A stretch of DNA of 64,000 nt from Conus ventricosus (taxonomy: Eukaryota; Mollusca; Gastropoda; Neogastropoda; Conidae): assembly GCA_018398815.1 (NCBI GenBank), contig CM031601.1, positions 26,148,863 to 26,212,862 of the forward strand, given 5' to 3'. This document shows positions 63,001-64,000 of the stretch, piece by piece. Each line of letters begins with the position of its first letter. The stretch's first letter is position 1. The position numbers were made by a program, and so were the translations under genes. A model generated the notes under the pieces. That model was not told where the DNA came from, did not search any database, and worked only from the letters and a program-made list of their open reading frames with translations.

Positions 63001-64000
63001 CAGCAATGAAGTTTCAGAAATAACCTAAAACAAGATGAGAGAACCAATAGCCATAATACATTACCAACATTTACTCTGATGTTTAATTTTTTTTTTTTTT
63101 AACTGTTGACTCCTACCCATGGCATGGCCAGTAGGGACAACTGCCTTAAAGTCACCTACAAGCAACACGTCACCAAAAAGTTCAACACTGGGTGTTGCAG
63201 TAGTGACAATTTACCACCAAGGCCATGAAGAAACAATGCAACTAGCGGCTTTATTGCTCAAAATAAAATACCTTCACTTTGATGACAGAAGGAACAAATG
63301 ATGGAAGTAAGCACAAGAAGTGGGAATTGAACGGCAACATGGGCATATCCAGGATTACCTTTCTGACACCATCTGCTTGCTGATTGCTGGCCTTTTGATC
63401 AGCTCTTTGTATCTCTGGAACTCCCTCAACAGCTGCCCACACAAAGAAGCCAATATTCACCTATAAATAAACAGGGTGGGGGAAAGGAGGGGGAGGGGGA
63501 GGGGCAGCGGAATGATGTGATTATAGAAAAAGAAACATCCACAGAGAAACAAATGGAGATGGAAGGAAGCAGGGAAAGAGGAATGAGAAAAGACAAAGAG
63601 ACAGACAGGAAGATTTATACAAACAGACAGATAAACAGATGGACAGTCAGACAAATACAAATACACAAAAGCAAATGAGTGACAGAAACACACGACCACA
63701 AAAAACAAAAAAACAAAAAAAAACAAAAATCACACCAGAGCAGCCAATAACAAAACCACTGTAAGTCAAACCACTCGAAGTCAGGCTAGAAAAAAAAAGA
63801 AAAAGAAAAAGAAAGCCTGAGAGAAATGAAAACATTAACAACAACAAAAACCAGACCTGTTGTGGGTTTCCATCCAGCATATGGAACTGCGACTTCAGCT
63901 TCCCAGCAATCTTCTGCTGGGAGGGTTCCATAGCTCTCTCGTACTGCGCCACAGCTGCGGCCCACAGGGGCTGGGTGTAGGGGTTGTACTGCAGGGGTTC
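32..64000 (-). CDS. DYNC2H1: Cytoplasmic dynein 2 heavy chain gene, internal part (42 exons)
   Basis: The gene encodes the force-generating heavy chain of dynein 2, the AAA+ motor that carries intraflagellar transport trains from the ciliary tip back to the base. Exons on the minus strand join in frame-compatible phases and follow the known dynein-2 order: tail, linker, AAA1 ([28 protein letters not shown]), AAA2 (GPSGSGKT), AAA3 (GPEGCGKG) and AAA4 (GRAGVGRR). The CDEGID and KCGAWGC signatures separate it from dynein 1 and axonemal heavy chains as I know those families. About 2,390 codons are present of a protein usually near 4,300 residues, so both ends lie outside the window. Nearly all introns are GT-AG. 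Several exons have one-base losses (see exon entries). Exons are GC-rich, introns AT-rich and packed with repeats. No promoter or polyadenylation site of this gene is in the window. Identity is secure; exact borders are my reading of splice consensus and phase. Confidence 0.96.
366..575. repeat. Inverted repeat of hammerhead-like dispersed family
   Basis: Left arm 366-408 on the minus strand and right arm 508-570 on the plus strand share gcctga.aaagacc, acgatg/cgcatcatg, ttttgt and gattcgtttgtcc. The left arm lacks about 16 bases present in the right. The same family recurs at 20926-21045 and 43040-43125. Confidence 0.6.
1352..1583 (-). CDS. DYNC2H1: DYNC2H1 exon 41 of window (AAA4 Walker A, frame break)
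   Basis: 232 bp; encodes [20 protein letters not shown], then a one-base loss at the cccc of 1494-1497, then [20 protein letters not shown] and [17 protein letters not shown]. The P-loop GRAGVGRR lacks the usual lysine, as in vertebrate DYNC2H1 (GRSGVGRR). The intron before it (1584-5159) holds (GT)n and (CA)n tracts and AT-rich sequence. Confidence 0.92.
2869..2985. repeat. (GT)n microsatellite
   Basis: About 115 bp of TG dinucleotides broken by a gcgcgccgcacgtgcg block. Confidence 0.95.
3302..3360. repeat. (GT)n microsatellite
   Basis: Nearly pure TG tract with one slip at 3319-3321. Confidence 0.95.
4204..4346. repeat. (CA)n then (CT)n microsatellite
   Basis: CA repeats to about 4262, then pyrimidine-rich CT repeats from 4276 to 4346. 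Confidence 0.95.
5160..5286 (-). CDS. DYNC2H1: Probable DYNC2H1 exon 40 of window (damaged)
   Basis: Found by looking for the segment missing between the neighbours. On the minus strand it reads NLFVT...QRAWGAPL...KPL..FSE and, in another frame, EKGQLY, followed by a perfect gtgagt donor whose phase fits the next exon. An in-frame TGA and at least one net frame change are present. The acceptor (taag at 5287-5290) is weak. It could be a poorly sequenced real exon or a decayed one. Confidence 0.5.
5904..6080 (+). mobile_element. tRNA-derived SINE-like sequence
   Basis: Box A-like gcgcagtggttagc (5911-5924) and box B-like gattcgagttc (5953-5963) at tRNA spacing, followed by a non-tRNA body. I see no target-site duplication. 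Probably an old SINE copy. Confidence 0.55.
6602..7170. repeat. 41-bp minisatellite, about 14 copies
   Basis: The unit contains attggtttcgaaaagcc and ttattgcatggccatg. Spacing is a steady 41 bp in the middle copies; outer copies carry small indels and substitutions. Confidence 0.95.
7593..7863 (-). CDS. DYNC2H1: DYNC2H1 exon 39 of window (AAA3 end)
   Basis: 271 bp; encodes [25 protein letters not shown] and [29 protein letters not shown] and YEARRLFRDKIVG are near-invariant in dynein heavy chains. Ends in phase 1 before gtgagt. The following intron 5287-7592 holds a 41-bp array and a tRNA-like SINE. Confidence 0.97.
8541..8684 (-). CDS. DYNC2H1: DYNC2H1 exon 38 of window (AAA3, frame break)
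   Basis: 144 bp; encodes [12 protein letters not shown], then a one-base loss at the ccc of 8648-8650, then [20 protein letters not shown] and MVQFYEQ. One base restores 145 bp and correct phases. The following intron 7864-8540 holds no named element. Confidence 0.92.
8781..8798. repeat. Poly-G tract
   Basis: Run of G in an otherwise purine-rich stretch of the intron before exon 38. Confidence 0.9.
9354..9505 (-). CDS. DYNC2H1: DYNC2H1 exon 37 of window (AAA3)
   Basis: 152 bp; encodes [20 protein letters not shown] and [18 protein letters not shown]. Joins the previous FLQQ exactly as in the family. Ends in phase 2 before gtaagt. The following intron 8685-9353 has a (GT)n tract and poly-G. 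Confidence 0.96.
10455..10540 (-). mobile_element. Possible decayed tRNA-like SINE head
   Basis: On the minus strand a box A-like gcagcagttaagtgatga is followed by a box B-like ggcttgatccctgg. Both are imperfect and no body or target duplication is clear. Confidence 0.3.
10834..11080 (-). CDS. DYNC2H1: DYNC2H1 exon 36 of window (AAA3)
   Basis: 247 bp; encodes [40 protein letters not shown] and [26 protein letters not shown] and [14 protein letters not shown] (Walker B region) are intact. The following intron 9506-10833 holds a possible tRNA-like remnant. Confidence 0.97.
11219..11430. repeat. (CA)n microsatellite, compound
   Basis: CA tracts 11221-11269 and 11342-11382 joined by CA-rich and AT-rich variants, 140 bp downstream of exon 36's acceptor side. 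Confidence 0.95.
11961..12405. repeat. 38-bp minisatellite containing the exon 35 splice donor, about 12 copies
   Basis: gtgcattc starts recur at 11961, 11999, 12037, 12075, 12113, 12151, 12189, 12227, 12264, 12302, 12340 and 12378, so the unit is 38 bp (one is 37). On the coding strand each unit has CAAAGG/GTAGGTGG or the variant with GA in place of GT. The last unit is the real end of exon 35. By eye, five other units keep the GT. Confidence 0.95.
12398..12558 (-). CDS. DYNC2H1: DYNC2H1 exon 35 of window (AAA3 Walker A)
   Basis: 161 bp; encodes [35 protein letters not shown]. Walker A of AAA3 ends at the exon edge (phase 2). The donor gtaggtgg and the last exonic bases are the first unit of a 38-bp tandem array that fills the start of the intron (11081-12397). 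Confidence 0.96.
12737..13006. repeat. Microsatellite cluster (CT)n and (CA)n
   Basis: CT tract 12741-12760, CA tracts 12821-12890 and 12937-13002. Confidence 0.95.
13115..13272. repeat. 78-bp tandem duplication
   Basis: Two adjacent copies beginning tttgccatcaatatgc (13116 and 13194) differ at about one base. This is a recent duplication. Confidence 0.95.
13559..13633. repeat. (CA)n microsatellite
   Basis: CA tract with one ata interruption at 13607-13610. Confidence 0.95.
15640..15815. repeat. Degenerate ~45-bp tandem repeat, about 4 copies
   Basis: gtcagtcctagatatga recurs at about 15640, 15690, 15732 and 15777 with single-base gains and losses between copies. Confidence 0.85.
16920..17321 (-). 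mobile_element. Complete tRNA-headed SINE with 13-bp target duplication
   Basis: The minus strand starts with a tRNA-like head (box A tagctcagttggtagagc, box B gggttcgaatttc; anticodon-loop ctcgtga), then a body with ggagtatggctgcc and ggtcatacac, then a tail of aaag repeats. aaatatattctgt flanks it at 16907-16919 and 17322-17334. The body blocks resemble a SINE family I associate with gastropods. Confidence 0.9.
17243..17318 (-). other. tRNA-Thr-like promoter head of the SINE
   Basis: Folds as a tRNA-like cloverleaf by eye, with box A, an anticodon arm whose loop would read CGT, and box B. It is the RNA polymerase III promoter of the SINE rather than a functional tRNA gene: it has no terminator after the acceptor arm and continues into the SINE body. 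Confidence 0.6.
18744..19517. repeat. Purine-tract cluster: (GA)n, (GAA)n, (GGA)n
   Basis: (GA)n at 18752-18847 and 19452-19517, (GAA)n at 19158-19182, (GGA)n at 19207-19247. Purines sit on the plus strand throughout, so the coding strand is pyrimidine-rich. Confidence 0.95.
20094..20192 (-). CDS. DYNC2H1: DYNC2H1 exon 34 of window (AAA2-AAA3)
   Basis: 99 bp (33 codons); encodes [20 protein letters not shown] and GRLMTYSME. The following intron 12559-20093 is the longest in the window (7.5 kb). It contains microsatellites, a 78-bp duplication, a 45-bp degenerate repeat and a complete SINE, but no second gene that I can see. Confidence 0.94.
20569..20724 (-). CDS. DYNC2H1: DYNC2H1 exon 33 of window (AAA2 end)
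   Basis: 156 bp (52 codons); encodes [20 protein letters not shown] and [21 protein letters not shown] place the donor at GAG/gtcagt (20567-20568), because the next exon then continues VFSW as in the family; a later gtggag would add four residues. Confidence 0.93.
20926..21045 (-). repeat. Hammerhead-like dispersed repeat, single copy
   Basis: The minus strand reads ccctgaagaagacc, taagaggtc, aaaacgcatcg, tgttttgtc. This is the consensus-like member of the family at 366-575 and 43040-43125; the CUGAUGA and GAAA cores each carry a substitution. Confidence 0.6.
21147..21276 (-). CDS. DYNC2H1: DYNC2H1 exon 32 of window (AAA2)
   Basis: 130 bp; encodes [19 protein letters not shown] and [18 protein letters not shown]. 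Matches IGDYFEKALQWVLKQ. The following intron 20725-21146 holds a hammerhead-like repeat remnant at 20926-21045. Confidence 0.94.
22096..22303 (-). CDS. DYNC2H1: DYNC2H1 exon 31 of window (AAA2 Walker B)
   Basis: 208 bp; encodes [38 protein letters not shown] and [20 protein letters not shown]. This contains the AAA2 Walker B (CDGDID) and the arginine-finger region. The following intron 21277-22095 has no element. Confidence 0.97.
22774..22861 (-). CDS. DYNC2H1: DYNC2H1 exon 30 of window (AAA2)
   Basis: 88 bp; encodes [20 protein letters not shown] and ARQVVKEP. Matches [25 protein letters not shown]. Ends in phase 1. The following intron 22304-22773 has no element. Confidence 0.95.
23629..24203. 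repeat. 39-base direct repeat flanking exon 29
   Basis: 23629-23667 and 24141-24179 are identical. The second copy sits between two copies of aactttataaac (24132-24143 and 24192-24203), which looks like a templated insertion with a 12-bp duplication. Confidence 0.9.
23695..23871 (-). CDS. DYNC2H1: DYNC2H1 exon 29 of window (AAA2 Walker A)
   Basis: 177 bp (59 codons); encodes [34 protein letters not shown] and [10 protein letters not shown]. Walker A is intact. A 39-base direct repeat lies on each side of this exon (23629-23667 and 24141-24179). The following intron is 22862-23694. Confidence 0.96.
24800..25090. repeat. Long (CA)n microsatellite
   Basis: About 290 bp of CA with AT, CAA and CG variants, ending about 60 bp from exon 28's donor. 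Confidence 0.95.
25149..25363 (-). CDS. DYNC2H1: DYNC2H1 exon 28 of window (AAA1-AAA2 junction)
   Basis: 215 bp; encodes [39 protein letters not shown]. The LLKDVFPG motif marks the start of AAA2 in dyneins. The following intron 23872-25148 begins with a ~290-bp (CA)n tract. Confidence 0.95.
25425..25560. repeat. (GA)n microsatellite
   Basis: Purine tract on the plus strand, starting about 60 bp upstream of exon 28's acceptor in coding orientation. Confidence 0.95.
25853..25959 (-). CDS. DYNC2H1: DYNC2H1 exon 27 of window (AAA1 end)
   Basis: 107 bp; encodes [20 protein letters not shown], the conserved [10 protein letters not shown] motif with sensor II arginine of AAA1. Acceptor ctgcag, donor gtaagc. 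The following intron 25364-25852 has a (GA)n tract. Confidence 0.96.
26847..26919. repeat. (AT)n tract, left flank of palindrome
   Basis: Pure AT dinucleotides abutting the left arm of the palindrome. Confidence 0.97.
26947..26997 (-). ncRNA. Hammerhead-ribozyme-like motif, left arm
   Basis: The minus strand has CTGATGA, a 4-bp AGCG/CGCT helix with CAACA loop, GAAA, then a 3-bp helix III closing on AATT and the cleavage-type triplet GTA. The helix I 3' strand lacks the GATA present in the right-arm copy, so helix I pairs worse. Confidence 0.55.
27179..27299. mobile_element. Nested ~120-bp foldback MITE
   Basis: The ends aaccc.gacagcaagggt and its reverse complement acccttgctgttagggtt bound a sequence that is itself nearly a palindrome. 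The right arm of the host palindrome lacks it, so the empty site is known. Confidence 0.75.
27555..27611 (+). ncRNA. Hammerhead-ribozyme-like motif, right arm
   Basis: Order is helix I strand aaaaccatc, core CTGATGA, helix II AGCG-CAACA-CGCT, core GAAA, helix III with AATT loop, GTA, then gatagtttt, which pairs with the first strand over 9 positions with one mismatch. Predicted cleavage falls after 27601. The first helix II pair would be C-C, a weakness. Type I layout. Confidence 0.6.
27703..27759. repeat. (AT)n tract, right flank of palindrome
   Basis: Pure AT dinucleotides starting 65 bp beyond the right arm. Confidence 0.97.
27811..28034 (-). CDS. DYNC2H1: DYNC2H1 exon 26 of window (AAA1 sensor region)
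   Basis: 224 bp; encodes [38 protein letters not shown] and [34 protein letters not shown] contains the AAA1 sensor I asparagine. Ends in phase 2. The following intron 25960-27810 contains the hammerhead-bearing palindrome. Confidence 0.97.
28262..28563 (-). CDS. DYNC2H1: DYNC2H1 exon 25 of window (AAA1 Walker A and B)
   Basis: 302 bp; main ATPase site. [14 protein letters not shown] (Walker A codons at 28508-28531), [19 protein letters not shown], then [15 protein letters not shown] (Walker B with its DE pair). All catalytic residues are intact. AAA1 hydrolysis drives dynein stepping. The signature is specific to dynein 2. The following intron 28035-28261 is short. Confidence 0.98.
29142..29220. 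repeat. Poly-C, poly-A, (CA)n and (CAA)n tract
   Basis: C run 29142-29157, A run, CA repeats, then CAA repeats from about 29185 to 29213. Confidence 0.95.
29958..30096 (-). CDS. DYNC2H1: DYNC2H1 exon 24 of window (linker to AAA1, frame break)
   Basis: 139 bp; encodes [20 protein letters not shown], then a one-base loss at the ggg of 29993-29995 that creates an early TGA, then [18 protein letters not shown] and [10 protein letters not shown] lead directly into AAA1. One base restores 140 bp and correct phases. The following intron 28564-29957 holds poly-C/A and (CAA)n tracts. Confidence 0.93.
30844..31118 (-). CDS. DYNC2H1: DYNC2H1 exon 23 of window (linker)
   Basis: 275 bp; encodes [29 protein letters not shown] and [19 protein letters not shown], then [10 protein letters not shown]. 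Ends in phase 2. The following intron 30097-30843 is AT-rich with no element. Confidence 0.96.
31393..31715. repeat. 65-bp tandem array, 5 copies
   Basis: gacatgactcccatcccac-type starts at 31393, 31458, 31523, 31588 and 31653, exactly 65 bp apart. Confidence 0.95.
31698..31972. repeat. Inverted repeat, arms ~43-48 bp
   Basis: 31698-31740 and 31925-31972 are reverse complements (cttggtctgtacttagagg...), differing by a gcagt-type unit. The left arm overlaps the last unit of the 65-bp array, so a piece of the array was copied in inverted orientation. Confidence 0.9.
32881..33000 (-). CDS. DYNC2H1: DYNC2H1 exon 22 of window (linker)
   Basis: 120 bp (40 codons); encodes [20 protein letters not shown] and LDPNKYPSQ. 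Matches ETWLNDLALEMKKTLEQLLKE. The following intron 31119-32880 holds a 65-bp array and an inverted repeat. Confidence 0.94.
33078..33116. repeat. (GT)n microsatellite
   Basis: TG tract 80 bp upstream of exon 22 in coding orientation. Confidence 0.95.
34257..34486 (-). CDS. DYNC2H1: DYNC2H1 exon 21 of window (linker, frame break)
   Basis: 230 bp; encodes [20 protein letters not shown], then a one-base loss at the ggg of 34407-34409, then [16 protein letters not shown] and [19 protein letters not shown]. One added base gives 231 bp, exactly 77 codons in phase 0. Donor gtcagt. The following intron is 33001-34256. Confidence 0.93.
34904..34988. repeat. (CA)n microsatellite
   Basis: CA tract with a catgcacgcg interruption near 34930-34942. 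Confidence 0.95.
35096..35228 (-). CDS. DYNC2H1: DYNC2H1 exon 20 of window (linker)
   Basis: 133 bp; encodes [20 protein letters not shown] and [15 protein letters not shown]. Matches the LDQLQRCQKSLNEFLE block. The following intron 34487-35095 holds a (CA)n tract. Confidence 0.95.
35603..35826 (-). CDS. DYNC2H1: DYNC2H1 exon 19 of window (linker)
   Basis: 224 bp; encodes [39 protein letters not shown] and [27 protein letters not shown] is a near-invariant dynein-2 linker motif. Ends in phase 2. The following intron 35229-35602 has no element. Confidence 0.97.
36813..36971 (-). CDS. DYNC2H1: DYNC2H1 exon 18 of window (linker)
   Basis: 159 bp (53 codons); encodes [20 protein letters not shown] and [17 protein letters not shown]. 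Acceptor cctcag, donor gtcaga. The following intron 35827-36812 is AT-rich with a ~70-base near-duplicate (36020-36150) and nothing else recognisable. Confidence 0.96.
37333..37413. repeat. (CA)n microsatellite next to exon 17 donor
   Basis: Coding-strand (GT)n starting about 14 bases beyond the exon 17 donor. Confidence 0.95.
37427..37597 (-). CDS. DYNC2H1: DYNC2H1 exon 17 of window (linker)
   Basis: 171 bp (57 codons); encodes [20 protein letters not shown] and [15 protein letters not shown], a hallmark linker block. Donor gttagt, then a (GT)n tract about 15 bases into the intron (36972-37426). Confidence 0.96.
37951..37974 (+). repeat. mariner left terminal inverted repeat
   Basis: Starts cgagggttgttcaatttaag; preceded by TA. 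Confidence 0.95.
38143..39057 (+). pseudogene. mariner transposase, C-terminus broken
   Basis: 304 codons against about 345 in the family. N-terminal helix-turn-helix region ([16 protein letters not shown]), [11 protein letters not shown] linker motif, then the catalytic triad: [18 protein letters not shown] and [13 protein letters not shown], with 34 residues between the last two aspartates (DD34D). The frame stops at 39057. The usual C-terminal motifs continue to about 39200 in other frames ([19 protein letters not shown]), so at least two indels have destroyed the tail. Probably non-autonomous now, although the catalytic core is intact. Confidence 0.93.
39251..39273 (-). repeat. mariner right terminal inverted repeat
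   Basis: Reverse complement starts cgagggttgttcaattaag; followed by TA. Confidence 0.95.
39998..40109 (-). CDS. DYNC2H1: DYNC2H1 exon 16 of window (linker)
   Basis: 112 bp; encodes [18 protein letters not shown] and [14 protein letters not shown]. Matches TKTYLFEEFLMNWHDRLRK. Donor gtcagt. The following intron 37598-39997 contains the mariner element. Confidence 0.94.
40140..40580. repeat. Degenerate ~60-bp tandem repeat
   Basis: Motifs ttggtgagaagcca, ttgcatttacc and atgttgaaataacac recur six or seven times with heavy divergence. Confidence 0.75.
41019..41172 (-). CDS. DYNC2H1: DYNC2H1 exon 15 of window (linker start, frame break)
   Basis: 154 bp; encodes [20 protein letters not shown] and [14 protein letters not shown], then a one-base loss near 41048, then LAKEDWISF. 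With the base counted, phases fit both neighbours. The following intron 40110-41018 holds a degenerate ~60-bp repeat (about 40140-40580). Confidence 0.9.
41178..42650. repeat. 73-bp minisatellite, about 20 copies, abutting exon 15 acceptor
   Basis: The unit contains ggttggaataaacattctcc, cagtgtatgggtcacttt and acacctgacacaacaacaa. Starts are at 41189, 41262, 41335 and 41409. On the coding strand each unit has a tgttgttgttgtgtcag block resembling the true acceptor tgttgttgctgcag. Many copies differ by single-base indels. Confidence 0.93.
42687..43149. mobile_element. ~460-bp insertion with 25-bp terminal inverted repeats
   Basis: ttaggaatagagtttgttta (42687) is mirrored by its reverse complement ending at 43149. 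It sits between two parts of the 73-bp array. Internal T24 and C12 runs and, at 43052-43125, a gcctgaagaagaccc.. hammerhead-like block. No coding capacity. Confidence 0.75.
43150..43312. repeat. 73-bp array, detached two copies
   Basis: Two further units of the array at 41178-42650 resume right after the TIR-bounded insertion. Confidence 0.9.
44361..44530 (+). mobile_element. tRNA-derived SINE-like remnant
   Basis: Box A-like gtgcagtggtcagtgcc and box B-like gtgggttcaagtc lie at tRNA spacing, followed by a SINE-like body. No target duplication found. Confidence 0.5.
44669..44871 (-). CDS. DYNC2H1: DYNC2H1 exon 14 of window (tail)
   Basis: 203 bp; encodes [20 protein letters not shown] and [15 protein letters not shown], ending EEAKNKLM. 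The next exon begins in phase 0, so one base appears lost at the donor (ATG/gtgagt read as AT/gtgagt). The intron 41173-44668 carries the 73-bp array, a TIR-bounded insertion and a tRNA-like SINE remnant. Confidence 0.9.
45237..45386 (-). CDS. DYNC2H1: DYNC2H1 exon 13 of window (tail)
   Basis: 150 bp (50 codons); encodes [20 protein letters not shown] and [18 protein letters not shown]. Acceptor ccttgcag, donor gtagga. Its first ~45 bases plus the acceptor are copied six more times upstream in a 92-bp array. The following intron 44872-45236 holds a short (CA)n tract. Confidence 0.95.
45340..45990. repeat. 92-bp tandem array carrying exon 13's splice acceptor, 7 copies
   Basis: caaacaatggcttcacc occurs at 45371, 45463, 45555, 45647, 45739, 45831 and 45923, exactly 92 bp apart. 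The first is the true exon 13 border. The other six each hold a ccttgcag acceptor and about 45 exonic bases, then run into aacatgtag (a stop in the coding frame). Confidence 0.97.
46018..47211. mobile_element. Foldback DNA transposon remnant with THAP sequence
   Basis: 1.19 kb bounded by inverted ends ttaaaggtctactttagag. Large internal blocks are also inverted: gatggactggccgtcagccg (46229 on, mirrored near 47030) and cagttccagctggaccacgg (46431 on, mirrored near 46790). Probable rearranged copy of a THAP-domain (P-element-like) transposon. Confidence 0.8.
46670..47044 (-). pseudogene. THAP-domain half, transposase remnant
   Basis: The minus strand encodes [34 protein letters not shown]: the first two cysteines and the FP...W core of a THAP zinc finger. 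The second C..H pair is missing; the sequence turns into the inverted block instead. It starts [17 protein letters not shown], and the same N-terminal stretch recurs on the plus strand at 46226. Confidence 0.65.
47340..47735. repeat. Degenerate ~180-bp repeat
   Basis: Blocks like aagcaccaaatttggcagagatggc, acaaacaccaaatctggctg and aaaatggccgacgcaaaaa / aagatggccgtcagcaaaaa recur two to three times. Confidence 0.7.
47957..47990. repeat. Poly-G run
   Basis: 26 G then A then 7 G on the plus strand. Length is unreliable in sequencing. Confidence 0.95.
48243..48390. repeat. (CT)n, (AT)n and poly-T cluster
   Basis: CT tracts 48244-48297, AT tract 48324-48354, T run 48363-48389. Confidence 0.95.
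48395..50050. repeat. Degenerate satellite of 'gatgatcattgtcat' units
   Basis: Blocks gatgatcattgtcataagtgagat, acagtactataggatgatg, and aatgatcaatgactgatgg recur at least seven times at 100-200 bp spacing, interrupted by the LINE fragment and two (CA)n tracts (48582-48610, 48704-48746). Confidence 0.8.
48935..49312 (-). pseudogene. LINE fragment, RNase H end
   Basis: The minus strand encodes [16 protein letters not shown] (typical RNase H end motif), then [11 protein letters not shown], then, after one frame change, [12 protein letters not shown] and [15 protein letters not shown]. That order is found after the RNase H domain of non-LTR retrotransposons. The rest of the element is absent. 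Confidence 0.65.
50517..50640. repeat. (CA)n followed by (GC)n
   Basis: CA tract 50519-50567, then 24 bases of alternating GC (50576-50600). Strong alternating purine-pyrimidine tract. Confidence 0.95.
51378..51619 (-). CDS. DYNC2H1: DYNC2H1 exon 12 of window (tail, two frame breaks)
   Basis: 242 bp; encodes [20 protein letters not shown] then, after two one-base losses near 51479-51481 and 51452-51453, [19 protein letters not shown]. With both bases counted the exon is 244 bp and phases fit its neighbours. The intron that follows (45387-51377) is the second longest, about 6 kb, and holds a THAP element, a LINE scrap and satellites. Confidence 0.9.
51753..51840 (-). mobile_element. 5'-truncated retroposon end, 88 bp, with 14-bp target duplication
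   Basis: tgcaatgatcattt occurs at 51739-51752 and 51841-51854. Between them is an 88-bp segment whose minus strand ends in ttatc repeats (cattatcttatcttatc), as in the 3' tails of some LINEs and SINEs. Confidence 0.8.
51869..52075. repeat. (GT)n/(GC)n compound microsatellite
   Basis: TG tract to about 51935, then GTGC and GCGC variants to 52075. Confidence 0.95.
52241..52368 (-). CDS. DYNC2H1: DYNC2H1 exon 11 of window (tail)
   Basis: 128 bp; encodes [20 protein letters not shown] and [15 protein letters not shown], ending in phase 2. Its acceptor has no ordinary polypyrimidine tract: a (GT)n/(GC)n microsatellite on the coding strand runs to within four bases of the AG. The next intron (51620-52240) holds a retroposed fragment at 51739-51854. 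Confidence 0.93.
52371..52506. repeat. (CA)n/(GCAC)n microsatellite at exon 11 acceptor
   Basis: Begins two bases beyond the AG of exon 11; serves as that acceptor's polypyrimidine tract on the coding strand. Confidence 0.95.
53409..53812. repeat. (GT)n cluster with (GA)n
   Basis: TG tracts 53410-53468, 53623-53691, 53706-53767 and others; a short GA tract at 53597-53622. Confidence 0.95.
53892..54120 (-). CDS. DYNC2H1: DYNC2H1 exon 10 of window (tail)
   Basis: 229 bp; encodes [31 protein letters not shown] and IIIRNAQGF. Matches the [29 protein letters not shown] region of vertebrate DYNC2H1. Donor gtaagg. The next intron (52369-53891) is dominated by (GT)n tracts. Confidence 0.95.
54545..54935 (-). 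mobile_element. tRNA-headed SINE, same family as 16920-17321
   Basis: The minus strand starts with a Leu-tRNA-like box A (ggtcaagtggttaccgc); the body includes acacgcaaagtatcagatac and taaagatcctgttatcca. These body blocks match my memory of a common gastropod SINE. The 3' end and target duplication are unclear. Confidence 0.65.
55198..55224. repeat. Poly-C run
   Basis: About 27 C on the plus strand in a low-complexity region. Length is unreliable. Confidence 0.95.
56005..56144 (-). CDS. DYNC2H1: DYNC2H1 exon 9 of window (tail)
   Basis: 140 bp; encodes [20 protein letters not shown] and [17 protein letters not shown]. Ends in phase 2. The following intron 54121-56004 holds a SINE at its low end and a poly-C tract at 55198-55224. 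Confidence 0.95.
56578..56726. repeat. (CA)n microsatellite at exon 8 donor
   Basis: Coding-strand (GT)n begins four to five bases beyond the exon 8 donor. Confidence 0.95.
56730..56828 (-). CDS. DYNC2H1: DYNC2H1 exon 8 of window (tail)
   Basis: 99 bp (33 codons); encodes [19 protein letters not shown], matching the [17 protein letters not shown] block. The donor gtaatg runs directly into a (GT)n tract. The acceptor lies 20 bases from the end of a long 35-bp tandem array. Confidence 0.95.
56848..58040. repeat. 35-bp minisatellite, about 33 copies
   Basis: The unit is close to cagttaacaactgctgaca, cagtgagtgtcatcaa; some copies add ata. It starts 20 bases from exon 8's acceptor and fills most of the first 1.2 kb upstream of it. 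Confidence 0.95.
58512..58642. repeat. (CA)n microsatellite at exon 7 donor
   Basis: Two CA tracts, 58512-58542 and 58580-58642; coding-strand (GT)n about 28 bases beyond the exon 7 donor. Confidence 0.95.
58670..58818 (-). CDS. DYNC2H1: DYNC2H1 exon 7 of window (tail)
   Basis: 149 bp; encodes [20 protein letters not shown] and [17 protein letters not shown]. The donor gtatgg is followed within 30 bases by a long (GT)n tract on the coding strand. The intron is 56829-58669 and mostly consists of a 35-bp array. Confidence 0.95.
59358..59384. repeat. 27-base near-copy of exon 6
   Basis: gattccaacatcatggctta matches exon 6 (59749 on) over 27 bases with one mismatch. It lies in the intron following exon 6. 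Confidence 0.85.
59718..59826 (-). CDS. DYNC2H1: DYNC2H1 exon 6 of window (tail)
   Basis: 109 bp; encodes [20 protein letters not shown] and [13 protein letters not shown], ending in phase 1. Acceptor cttcag, donor gttaga. A 27-base near-copy of its middle lies in the following intron at 59358-59384. Confidence 0.94.
59997..60048. repeat. (CA)n microsatellite
   Basis: Nearly pure CA tract. Confidence 0.95.
60550..60745 (-). CDS. DYNC2H1: DYNC2H1 exon 5 of window (tail)
   Basis: 196 bp; encodes [20 protein letters not shown] and [16 protein letters not shown], among the best conserved stretches of the dynein-2 tail. The following intron 59827-60549 holds a short degenerate repeat of a 'tgacagcag..gaggtgacc' type (about 60330-60530) and a (CA)n tract. 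Confidence 0.95.
61777..61952 (-). CDS. DYNC2H1: DYNC2H1 exon 4 of window (tail)
   Basis: 176 bp; encodes [18 protein letters not shown] and [14 protein letters not shown], aligning with the IAEALLSDLPGF and EQFDDWSRDIQS blocks of vertebrate DYNC2H1. Ends in phase 2 (AG). The following intron 60746-61776 is AT-rich without a named element. Confidence 0.94.
62477..62642. repeat. Two-copy ~85-bp duplication including exon 3 donor
   Basis: gataacaacttgtctgtgg, gtggtcactg and agttgcttactttg occur in both halves (62477-62562 and 62563-62642). The upstream half ends at the true exon 3 donor; the other holds a copy gtaaacaact. Confidence 0.85.
62631..62787 (-). CDS. DYNC2H1: DYNC2H1 exon 3 of window (tail)
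   Basis: 157 bp; encodes [18 protein letters not shown] at its start and [12 protein letters not shown] at its end, the latter matching the conserved VVNSIVWVRQLE block of the family. Donor gtaagc. The intron start belongs to a two-copy tandem duplication that also copies this donor (62477-62642). Confidence 0.93.
63359..63432 (-). CDS. DYNC2H1: DYNC2H1 exon 2 of window (tail)
   Basis: 74 bp encoding [18 protein letters not shown] and the start of the next codon (phase 2). Acceptor tgggcag, donor gtaatc. The following intron 62788-63358 is AT-rich with no element I can name. Confidence 0.92.
63857..64000 (-). CDS. DYNC2H1: DYNC2H1 exon 1 of window (tail, 5' partial)
   Basis: Runs in from beyond 64000 and encodes [17 protein letters not shown], a conserved dynein-2 tail motif, ending ...DGNPQQ before a gtctgg donor in phase 0. 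The following intron 63433-63856 holds A-rich sequence and no recognisable element. Confidence 0.93.

Noticed and set aside
1..64000. The gene as a processed or dead pseudogene.
   Set aside because: It has introns with good splice borders, conserved catalytic motifs in AAA1-AAA3 and phase-consistent exons; the few frame breaks fit base-call errors at runs better.
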